Shown: one piece after another, positions 20,201 through 26,046 of the stretch
Layout of the letters: each line of letters begins with the position of its first letter
Position numbering within the stretch: the stretch's first letter is position 1
Translations under genes and position numbers: made by a program
DNA from: Lingula anatina
Taxonomy: Eukaryota; Brachiopoda; Lingulata; Lingulida; Lingulidae
Reading direction: 5' to 3'
DNA: 26,046 nucleotides
Assembly (NCBI RefSeq): GCF_001039355.2
Contig: NW_019775928.1
Coordinates: 126,001-152,046, forward strand
The notes under the pieces: model-generated
Database searches by the model: none
Told to the model about the DNA's origin: nothing
The model's input: only the letters and a program-made list of their open reading frames with translations

Positions 20201-21096
20201 ATGATTATGTTTATTTGTGATATATAAGAGGAAAGTTAGCTCTAGATGTCATGTTACCATTGTTCACTGCTGTTGTATAAAATATCAAACAACAATTTGC
20301 CAGAGAAGTCCTTTCAATCATTTCACATAAGTAATTGTTTTGCCACTGTAGATATTGACCTTTGGTGGCAAAAAATTGTTGATGTCTCCTGGTCTATGTT
20401 TCACAAAATATATGAATGAATAAATAAATAGATAAATAATTATTTAATCGATTTAAAAAGAACTGCAGTCCATCCAAAAAATATTTGAAGTTTGAGAGAA
20501 TATTTTTGGTTTCAAGTAACGTTAAGACATTATATGAGGAGCTATTAAAATGTTTGAAATTTGTGAACAATTAGTGACTGCTGTATCCAAGTGATGAGTG
20601 CTGTTTTTGAGCAGTGACTGCTGTATTCAATTAATGACTTCTGTATTCAAATGAACAACTGCTGTATTTAATTTATGACTGTCATATTGATTCCATTCAC
20701 GTCTAGTTACTGTGACTTGATTAATGAGAGGTTGACGTTACTCAGTGATGGATGAATGAGTGGTTAACTGCCCTGTCAGAGTTTTTTTTTTTTTTTTTTT
20801 TTTTATAAAAGAAAAATTAGTTTCTGATGTTCAGATGTTATATGAGTCTGTCAATGGGAAAACAGTAGGCAACCCAAGTTAATATTGTAAACACACATTT
20901 ATAGTAAAAAATTTATTAGTAAATTTGATTCCTCTAAACAGGGAGAAAAAAACAAGGTGTAGATGAACAGCATATTCAGTGCTATCTTCACACATCTCAT
21001 GAGAAAGGAAATGACCAAGATAAGAATCACAGCAATAGTATGCGTGGGGTTAATTGTCCAGGCGGCCATTATATGTCCATTAATCGCACTAAGGGG
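13996..21096 (+). CDS. DNAJC16: DNAJC16 (ERdj8)-like ER co-chaperone, 3'-partial
   Basis: DNAJC16 is an ER membrane protein with a lumenal-type signal, a J-domain that stimulates Hsp70, and thioredoxin-fold regions; in mammals it affects autophagosome size. Using one copy of each repeat, exons are 13996-14237, 14616-14685 (or the copies at 15030 and 15650), 16184-16377, 16771-16904, 17084-17271, 17622-17882, 18467-18597, 19012-19207, 19935-20126 and a candidate tenth at 20963-21096. Phases agree throughout. Exons 1-9 give 536 residues, just where the human protein has its membrane segment. Marks in order: signal/anchor (~27-47), J-domain with HPD (~53-115), Gly/Phe-rich linker, thioredoxin fold with CFNC, a second thioredoxin-like part, and a VLPDLLDE motif shared with human DNAJC16. 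ATG 13996 has A at -3 and G at +4; ATG 14062 would give a tidier 29-residue signal peptide. The 3' end is outside the window. Confidence 0.9.
14616..14685 (+). CDS. DNAJC16: DNAJC16 exon 2: HPD motif (copy A)
   Basis: Completes W and gives HPDKNLEDPEAHEKFMKINE then AYE. HPD is the Hsp70-activating motif. Phase 0 at the gtatgg donor. Confidence 0.92.
14831..14831. other. Single-N join between two contigs
   Basis: One ambiguous base where the 1033-bp repeat copies meet. Confidence 0.9.
15030..15271 (+). CDS. DNAJC16: DNAJC16 exon 1, second copy (probable assembly duplicate)
   Basis: Same exon as 13996-14237 shifted by 1034 bp and identical in protein. It sits after the single N at 14831. Not a separate gene in my reading. 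Confidence 0.85.
15650..15719 (+). CDS. DNAJC16: DNAJC16 exon 2, second copy (probable assembly duplicate)
   Basis: Same as 14616-14685 with one synonymous change (AAT to AAC in the Asn after HPDK). This copy is the one colinear with exon 3. Confidence 0.87.
15865..16183. other. Intron between DNAJC16 exons 2 and 3, unique part
   Basis: AT-rich; nothing recognised. Confidence 0.6.
16184..16377 (+). CDS. DNAJC16: DNAJC16 exon 3: J-domain end and Gly/Phe linker
   Basis: TLSDADKRAKYDRFG closes the J-domain (helix IV). It is followed by a His/Phe/Gly-rich stretch (NDFFQGGAFNFQFDFGGQGG) and QKYRLTLR. Phase 0 in, phase 2 out at gtgagt. Confidence 0.93.
16771..16904 (+). CDS. DNAJC16: DNAJC16 exon 4: thioredoxin fold with CFNC
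   Basis: AYESRAMPESHSKPFLIYGY then GDFCFNCMRLEPLWE. The CxxC sits where human DNAJC16 has WCFSC; the preceding Trp is Phe here. Whether it is redox-active cannot be told from sequence. Confidence 0.93.
17084..17271 (+). CDS. DNAJC16: DNAJC16 exon 5: end of first thioredoxin fold
   Basis: LGIGTVHMAMDGNLARKLRI, then SDVPVIMGLVSGR with the cis-Pro loop (V-P-V) of thioredoxin folds. Ends LFPQGLITM, phase 0. Confidence 0.93.
17283..17475. mobile_element. Foldback/MITE-like element in intron 5
   Basis: Imperfect inverted arms 17359-17393 and 17414-17447 around a gggggtagttaattatcg centre. The left outer end, TTA then GACCC, resembles the end of the element at 19274. The right outer end is not clear. 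Confidence 0.55.
17622..17882 (+). CDS. DNAJC16: DNAJC16 exon 6 (copy A)
   Basis: 87 codons, phase 0 at both ends. VTDKNYKDFLSSWKDNRVRV and LASAFAFKDRAAFGYVHM match the human protein's second thioredoxin-like part. Donor gtaagt. Confidence 0.94.
17883..18466. other. DNAJC16 intron 6 (copy A)
   Basis: Truncated MITE in the first part. The rest is AT-rich, with nothing recognised. Confidence 0.6.
17933..18050. mobile_element. Truncated MITE-like element in intron 6 (copy A)
   Basis: Carries the left end ccctgttcacaactagttg of the element seen whole at 22068-22241, but lacks its right half. Confidence 0.5.
18467..18597 (+). CDS. DNAJC16: DNAJC16 exon 7 (copy A)
   Basis: TNQIARHTMDEMIESNKYLI, then LPRLSSQKVFNELCPVEPRR, close to human (SQK-F-ELCPV). 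Ends phase 2 before gtatgt. Confidence 0.94.
19012..19207 (+). CDS. DNAJC16: DNAJC16 exon 8 (copy A)
   Basis: KLCVVLLTRN start (human has KYCVVLLT), a third thioredoxin-like strand pattern with YIYEDRQTSF, ending DNDTVLK in phase 0. Confidence 0.94.
19274..19489. mobile_element. MITE with inverted ends and TTA flanks, intron 8 (copy A)
   Basis: Left end gcattcccatagattt, right end the complement of ccattcccaaagattt, with TTA at both outer edges. A 3-bp TTA duplication would fit PIF/Harbinger. No coding capacity. Its centre (taggggggtaattaactttcg-like) is shared with the foldback in intron 5. Confidence 0.6.
19935..20126 (+). CDS. DNAJC16: DNAJC16 exon 9 (copy A)
   Basis: VAIIWRKDPRSIDYNWFEPG through LNTVLPDLLDEHTQ; VLPDL-DE is shared with human DNAJC16 just before its membrane segment. 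Phase 0, donor gtgagt. Confidence 0.94.
20145..20197. repeat. (GAAT)n microsatellite, copy A
   Basis: Interrupted GAAT units just after exon 9; the copy B counterpart is longer. Confidence 0.9.
20573..20695. repeat. Short degenerate tandem phrase (gtgactgctgtattcaa-like)
   Basis: About five imperfect units of roughly 25-30 bp, each with (t)gactgctgtat(t/c)caa or similar. Also present in copy B (25073-25195). Confidence 0.7.
20963..21096 (+). CDS. DNAJC16: Candidate DNAJC16 exon 10: membrane segment (copy A)
   Basis: Read in phase 0 after the AG of gtgtag: MNSIFSAIFTHLMRKEMTK, then hydrophobic ITAIVCVGLIVQAAIICPLI, and a possible donor gtgacc at 21097. NSIF and the IVQA near the helix end resemble human DNAJC16 around its transmembrane segment, and the residue number (~537 on) fits. 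The acceptor tract is purine-rich and poor; the better-looking acceptor after aaacag at 20941 would run into TAG within seven codons. Moderate confidence only. Confidence 0.45.
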
Positions 21097-21551
21097 GTGA
21101 CCTGTGACGGCACTAACCCGTGTTTTGCCTGTAGTTTAAAGCAACACGATTAGTATGATGGCCCTGCTCCTACTCACCACTACGGGGTATTTTTAACATA
21201 AATCAGCTTGCGTGCATGCGTGCGTGCCAACCCATCCTGTAGTTATTTCTATATTCGTCACCGTTTGGGAAGAAAGGTGGTTTATCTTACGTAGAGACTG
21301 TTTAGACTCTTCATGATCACAAGATGGTGGATGACATGGAAATTTTGGGTTGAATCCAGAGACTGTTGCTGAATCCAGAGATTCATATTTGGACCATAAA
21401 TATAAGACAGTTGTGAAAGGAGAGGATATATTATGGTATGTTTAGTTGAGATATTGAGACAATGTGCACTGAAAAGCATACTCCATTAAGATTCTCATGT
21501 ACATTCATTGATTACATATAAAGAACTTTTTTTTTGGGGGGGGGAAGGGAG
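21097..21551. other. DNA after candidate exon 10 (copy A)
   Basis: Short gcgtgcatgcgtgcgtg run, a direct repeat of gaatccagaga (21353 and 21371), and a terminal T/G homopolymer. No exon of the DNAJC16 C-terminal region found; the copy B counterpart (25589-26046) is the same. Confidence 0.6.
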
Positions 21552-21552
21552 N
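21552..21552. other. Single-N join between two contigs
   Basis: One ambiguous base following a homopolymer (T then G run, 21527-21545) that also ends the window. Confidence 0.9.
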
Positions 21553-21757
21553 CAAAACGAAGAGTTATTATGACTTTAAGCCACTTAACATGAAAGCAAT
21601 TTAGTGAAAAGCCCCTTGGTAAATGAAGATGTAGAATTTCACACTTAATGGTAAAAATTAAGCATTAAGTAATACACAAATAAAATAAAATTTTATTATT
21701 AGTCTTTGATAGAAAAATGAGAAAACTCCTACTGTGATACACATTTTACTATTCAAG

Positions 21758-22018
21758 GTGACAGATAAGAACTATAAAGATTTCCTCAACAGTTGGAAGG
21801 ACAACCGAGTCCGGGTGCTTTTCTTCTCGGAGCGTGAGGTGCCGAGTCTCCGCGTGCTGGCCTCGGCGTTTGCCTTCAAGGACCGAGCTGCCTTTGGCTA
21901 CGTTCACATGAGCGGAGGACTGACGGAGGAAGTCTGGGATACCTTCAACGTGCAGAGGTTCCGAGAGACATTGTTGATCTTCAATGAGAATGTGCAATCA
22001 CCTGTGGCAACACTCTCA
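21758..22018 (+). CDS. DNAJC16: DNAJC16 exon 6 (copy B, probable other haplotype)
   Basis: Seven substitutions against 17622-17882; only one changes a residue (Ser to Asn in FLSSW/FLNSW). Splice sites kept. Confidence 0.88.
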
Positions 22019-22067
22019 GTAAGTGGATTGTTGGTTTCGATACTGCCAGTCAGCAGGCTGTGATCAT

Positions 22068-22241
22068 AAGCCCTGTTCACAACTAGTTGATCCAGGGACT
22101 AACTAGGCATGACCCACATGAAAGCATGCCAAGATTTAATTGCTCTGCCCCTGCTAGGACAGCGTGCACGTCAAGTGCCCCCCCATATGTGATCCGCTTA
22201 AAAGTTAGTCTGTGGATCAACTGGTTGTGAATGGGGCCATA
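22068..22241. mobile_element. MITE-like element, whole, intron 6 (copy B)
   Basis: Inverted ends: left gccctgttcacaactagttg, right the complement of gccccattcacaaccagttg, both continuing atcca. About 175 bp, non-coding. Confidence 0.65.
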
Positions 22242-22752
22242 GCCTCCATTGACTTGAAGATTTGGTGCTTAAAGTCCATGGCAAAAAAAGTTGAAGCATG
22301 TACTGGTCCAAACCAGATAAAGTGGCCACTAATTGAACAGATTTACAAAATTGTGTCAGCCTGGCTTCAATTTTGCTAGCATATGTTATGATGCCTATGT
22401 CAACCTTGTACATTGTGTTGAAATCGTAAAAATATAACTAATTTTTAAAATGTCAGTTACTGGTCCAAACAGACTAGTGAAACTTTTAGCAGGTGGTTTT
22501 AGATATCTTTTCCTATGATCTTTTGACTAGATAATTTTCATTCTGACTTTAGTTTTGTGAGACTTAAACCGACAGAAAAAATTGTGGCCCAAAATCTGTA
22601 ACACCTGTTAGACTTTCGTTTCTTGATACCTTACATTTTTTTCCTTAGTTGGTTGAATTTTTTTAAAACAAATTCAATCACCCTATCAGTGTATTGGTTT
22701 TACTCTCTGGGTTAAATTGAGAAATGATTATATATTCTTTCCTGTATTATAG

Positions 22753-22883
22753 ACCAATCAAATTGCACGACACACCATGGATGAGATGATAGAAAGTAAC
22801 AAATACCTTATCCTGCCGCGGCTGTCGTCACAGAAAGTGTTCAACGAACTGTGTCCTGTAGAACCAAGGAGAGCTCACAGAAA
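22753..22883 (+). CDS. DNAJC16: DNAJC16 exon 7 (copy B)
   Basis: One synonymous difference from 18467-18597 (GCC/GCA). Confidence 0.88.
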
Positions 22884-23296
22884 GTATGTAGGGAAGACAT
22901 TTTTTTAAAAGCCTGTTGAGTAAATGGAATGAACAGTTCTCTTGGCTGTGGTACAAAACATACAACAAAACATACATAAAGCAATAATTTTATGCCAGTG
23001 GCAATTTCTCCAATTGTCTCTGCTTATGCTTCTTCAGAACAAATAGTATGATAATTATTGTTATTTTGATTTTGATTTTTGATTAAGCAGAATATCAGAA
23101 ATGGTACAAAAATTATTATTGAATAATAGTGAGCAAAACTGTAATCATGTCTTGTGAGAAGTTTTTTACAATATAAAGACCAATCATAATAATAATTATC
23201 AATTATTATCATTATAATAATAAGATACAGTGAGTATGGTGAGAAAGAAATCAAACCTTGACAATTAAGTTAAGCAAAGATATTCGTATATTTCAG

Positions 23297-23492
23297 GTTA
23301 TGTGTGGTTCTGTTAACAAGGAACATTGAACAGCACGAAGATCACAGAACATCGTTTCGCAATTTTGCGCGTGAGACGTCGACATCAAAGGACAGGGTGC
23401 AGCACTGTTACATATACGAGGATCGCCAGACCAGCTTCATCCACTCCCTCACAAAAGGTGGAGCACACGGGGATAACGATACTGTCCTCAAG
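23297..23492 (+). CDS. DNAJC16: DNAJC16 exon 8 (copy B)
   Basis: Two synonymous differences from 19012-19207 (ACT/ACA, TAT/TAC). Confidence 0.88.
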
Positions 23493-23558
23493 GTGAAAAA
23501 CTTGTTTAAGTTTCATGTAATTACGATAGTAACTTGCAAAATGATTAACATTACTCTT

Positions 23559-23774
23559 AGGGTGCATTCCCATAGATTTTAGAACGATCTATCCCCGTGG
23601 GGAGTCTCACTAGATTACTGTCAGATAATCTGGCTTAAATGTCCGTCCCGTCTACTACAAGCTGTAGGGGGGTAATTAACTTTCGTGCCCGCTCGGCTGA
23701 CAGCTATTTAGCATGAACCCCCAGGGAGTTAGGTCGATCTAGTTGGATCGATCAAATCTTTGGGAATGGGGTCT
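23559..23774. mobile_element. MITE with TTA flanks, intron 8 (copy B)
   Basis: Counterpart of 19274-19489 with a few substitutions; inverted ends and TTA flanks kept. Confidence 0.6.
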
Positions 23775-24219
23775 TAGACTAACAGTATTTCTGAAAAATA
23801 TGTTTTTTTACTTAGTAGCAGAGGAAAGATGCAGTGAGATTTTTGAACAGTGAACTTGAGTTAGAAACAAGTTTTCATTGGGTATTAAAAATGTGAAATC
23901 TTTGAAAAAATTAATATTGGTGATTCAGAAGTGAAGTGTTTTGGAGTGAATATCGTACTTGAAATGAAAAATTGGTAGTCTGAGAGAAAGTTCATGTAAT
24001 TGGAAACAAATTTGAAAATCTTAATGAAATTTTTAAGAAGATGATTTGTGGACGCATGTGTTGTGGGGAAGTGGAATGTTTTAAACAAATTTGACGCACT
24101 CATATCAAGTAATTTTTAGAAAATATTCAGTGCCACCAACCTTTCCTTCAGTGTCTTTATGCTACCCCTGTAAAATACACATACCAGTAATTACCATCTA
24201 TCTCATTCTCACCTGTAAG

Positions 24220-24411
24220 GTGGCCATAATTTGGCGTAAGGACCCCCGGTCCATAGACTACAATTGGTTTGAGCCAGGCTGGGTGGCAGAGGGTTCCCTG
24301 TACGCCAGTCGCCGCGAGCTTCTGGAGGATACGCTGTCCAACGTCCTGGTGAACAAAGAAGTCTTGGTGCTGAATACAGTGTTACCTGATCTATTGGATG
24401 AACATACACAG
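24220..24411 (+). CDS. DNAJC16: DNAJC16 exon 9 (copy B)
   Basis: Two synonymous differences from 19935-20126 (AAT/AAC, TTA/TTG). Confidence 0.88.
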
Positions 24412-24430
24412 GTGAGTTGACTGATTAAGA

Positions 24431-24515
24431 GAATGAATGAATGAATGAATGAATGAATGAATGAATGAATGAATGAACAAATGAATGAATGGATGAATGA
24501 ATAATGAATGAATGA
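24431..24515. repeat. (GAAT)n microsatellite, copy B
   Basis: Expanded relative to copy A by roughly eight units, an allele-like length difference. Confidence 0.9.
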
Positions 24516-24620
24516 TGATGATTATGTTTATTTGTGATATATAAGAGGAAAGTTAGCTCTAGATGTCATGTTACCATTGTTCACTGCTGTTGTATAAAAT
24601 ATCAAACAACAATTTGCCAG

Positions 24621-24755
24621 ACATTTTCAGTGATTTGCACAATACTGCACAGCAGTAGTTTGTGCAACTTGGTAGTATCATATGAAGTTGATTTAAGATA
24701 CCCAAAATAAAATTTTGTTGACATGATTTGAAACCTTTTAACAGTTGATACATAA

Positions 24756-24786
<31 letters not shown>

Positions 24787-24802
24787 TTTCAATTTACTTG
24801 GA
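24621..24802. repeat. 182-bp insertion in copy B, with (CA)n
   Basis: Absent from copy A, where ttgccag runs straight into agaagtcc. Contains a CA tract at about 24757-24782. No ORF or inverted ends recognised. Confidence 0.85.
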
Positions 24803-25453
24803 GAGAAGTCCTTTCAATCATTTCACATAAGTAATTGTTTTGCCACTGTAGATAGTGACCTTTGGTGGCAAATAATTGTTGATGTCTCCTGGTCTATGTT
24901 TCACAAAATATATGAATGAATAAATAAATAGATAAATAATTATTTAATCGATTTAAAAAGAACTGCAGTCCATCCAAAAAATATTTGAAGTTTGAGAGAA
25001 TATTTAAGGTTTCAAGTAACGTTAAGACATTATATGAGGAGCTATTAAAATGTTTGAAATTTGTGAACAATTAGTGACTGCTGTATCCAAGTGATGAGTG
25101 CTGTTTTTGAGCAGTGACTGCTGTATTCAATTAATGACTTCTGTATTCAAATGAGCAACTGCTGTATTTAATTTATGACTGTCATATTAATTCCATTCAC
25201 GTCTAGTTACTGTGACTTGATTAATGAGAGGTTGACGTTACTCAGTGAGGAATGAGTGGTTAACTGCCCTGTCAGAGTTTTTTTTTTTTTTTTTTATAAA
25301 AGAAAAATTAGTTTCCGATGTTCAGATGTTATATGAGTCTGTCAATGGGAAAACAGTAGGCAACCCAAGTTAATATTGTAAACACACATTTATAGTAAAA
25401 AATTTATTAGTAAATTTGATTCCTCTAAACAGGGAGAAAAAAACAAGGTGTAG

Positions 25454-25588
25454 ATGAACAGCATGTTTCAGTGCTATCTTCACACATCTCATGAGAAAGG
25501 AAATGACCAAGATAAGAATCACAGCAATAGTCTGCGTGGGGTTAATTGTCCAGGCGGCCATTATATGTCCATTAATCGCACTAGGGGC
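25454..25588 (+). CDS. DNAJC16: Candidate DNAJC16 exon 10 (copy B), one-base insertion
   Basis: Same region as 20963-21096, but agcatattcag reads agcatgtttcag, one base longer. The membrane-segment frame is therefore lost after about four codons. The rest of the hydrophobic frame is unchanged downstream (GTA/GTC synonymous). Either a sequencing error next to a T run, a real allele, or a sign that the exon is wrongly called. Confidence 0.35.
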
Positions 25589-26046
25589 GTGACCTATGAC
25601 AACACTAACCCGTGTTTTGCCTGTAGTTTAAAGCAACATGATTAGTATGATGGCCCTGCTCCTACTCACCACTACGGGGTATTTTTAACATAAATCAGCT
25701 TGCGTGCATGCGTGCGTGCCAACCCATCCTGTAGTTATTTCTATATTCATCACCGTTTGGGAAGAAAGGTGGTTTATCTTACGTAGAGACTGTTTAGACT
25801 CTTCATGATCACAAGATGGTGGATGACATGGAAATTTTGGGTTGAATCCAGAGACTGTTGCTGAATCCAGAGATTCATATTTGGACCATAAATATAAGAC
25901 AGTTGTGAAAGGAGAGGATATATTATGGTATGTTTAGTTGAGATATTGAGACAATGTGCACTGAAAAGCATACTCCATTAAGATTCTCATGTACATTCAT
26001 TGATTACATATAAAGAACTTTTTTTTTTTTTTTGGGGGGGGGGGGG

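Larger units (their letters stand above)
20127..20962. other. DNAJC16 intron 9 (copy A)
   Basis: GAAT repeat, an AATA-rich run (20417-20440), four loosely repeated 'tgactgctgtattcaa'-like phrases at 20573-20670, and poly-T at 20781-20804. No further exon found. Confidence 0.6.
17441..21551. repeat. 4.1-kb direct repeat, copy A (DNAJC16 exons 6-10)
   Basis: Colinear with about 21576-26046 across exons and introns, with small indels. Ends in a T-run/G-run just before the N at 21552. Confidence 0.96.
21576..26046. repeat. 4.5-kb direct repeat, copy B (DNAJC16 exons 6-10)
   Basis: Matches 17441 onward. Longer because of a whole MITE (22068-22241), a 182-bp insertion (24621-24802) and an expanded GAAT repeat. 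Ends in the same T-run/G-run at the window end. Confidence 0.96.

Noticed and set aside
20350-20415. Possible extra DNAJC16 exon (DLWWQKIVDVSWSMF in one frame)
   Set aside because: The frame needs an entry phase that exon 9 does not supply; in the phase 0 frame copy B has a stop; there is no donor before the TGA.
25454-25645. 63-codon ORF starting MNSMFQCYLHTS as an independent gene
   Set aside because: It exists only because of the one-base insertion in copy B. The hydrophobic frame of copy A fits the gene better.
13996-26046. A novel multi-J-domain / multi-thioredoxin fusion gene
   Set aside because: The repeats end at single-N joins and differ as alleles do, so an assembly artefact is the simpler explanation.
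1-26046. CRISPR arrays, operons, phage or plasmid genes
   Set aside because: No spaced direct repeats of CRISPR type and no bacterial gene layout; introns throughout.

Overview
The window is nuclear DNA from a non-vertebrate animal. It is AT-rich, genes are split by GT-AG introns of about 0.1-2.6 kb, microsatellites are frequent, and both protein genes are animal families. A lophotrochozoan such as a mollusc would fit, but that is a guess from texture. No bacterial or phage feature is present, and I found no new multi-gene system.

Layout, all protein genes on the + strand. (1) 1-3166: no convincing exon; microsatellites and one 46-codon open stretch. (2) 3167-12730: seventeen exons coding the last 558 residues of an M13 zinc metallopeptidase (neprilysin / endothelin-converting-enzyme type), ending in the family's C-terminal Cys-x-x-Trp pattern. 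The N-terminal third (cytoplasmic tail, membrane anchor, first ectodomain Cys block) is not visible. Its introns hold two identical tRNA-Thr(TGT) genes on the - strand, a Tc1-type DNA transposon with perfect terminal repeats and TA target duplication, tRNA-like SINE pieces, a dead copy of the start of exon 13, and a 58-bp tandem duplication. (3) 12731-13995: 3' UTR and intergenic DNA. (4) 13996-26046: a DNAJC16 (ERdj8) orthologue, an ER J-domain plus thioredoxin-fold membrane protein. It is spread over exons 1-10 and cut off at its 3' end.

The DNAJC16 locus as written is not colinear with one gene. Exons 1-2 occur twice (13798-14830 and 14832-15864), and exons 6-10 occur twice (17441-21551 and about 21576-26046). 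Each repeat is joined by a single N (14831 and 21552). The first pair is 1033 bp with no indel and stops exactly at the N on both sides. The second pair differs in exons 6-9 by 12 substitutions in 780 nt, 11 of them synonymous, and both copies end in the same T/G homopolymer. I read these as unmerged contig ends and two haplotypes placed in series, not as biological duplications. One gene should be exons 1-2-3-4-5-6-7-8-9-10.

The two genes are separate head-to-tail transcription units. Nothing in the sequence links the extracellular peptidase functionally to the ER co-chaperone.
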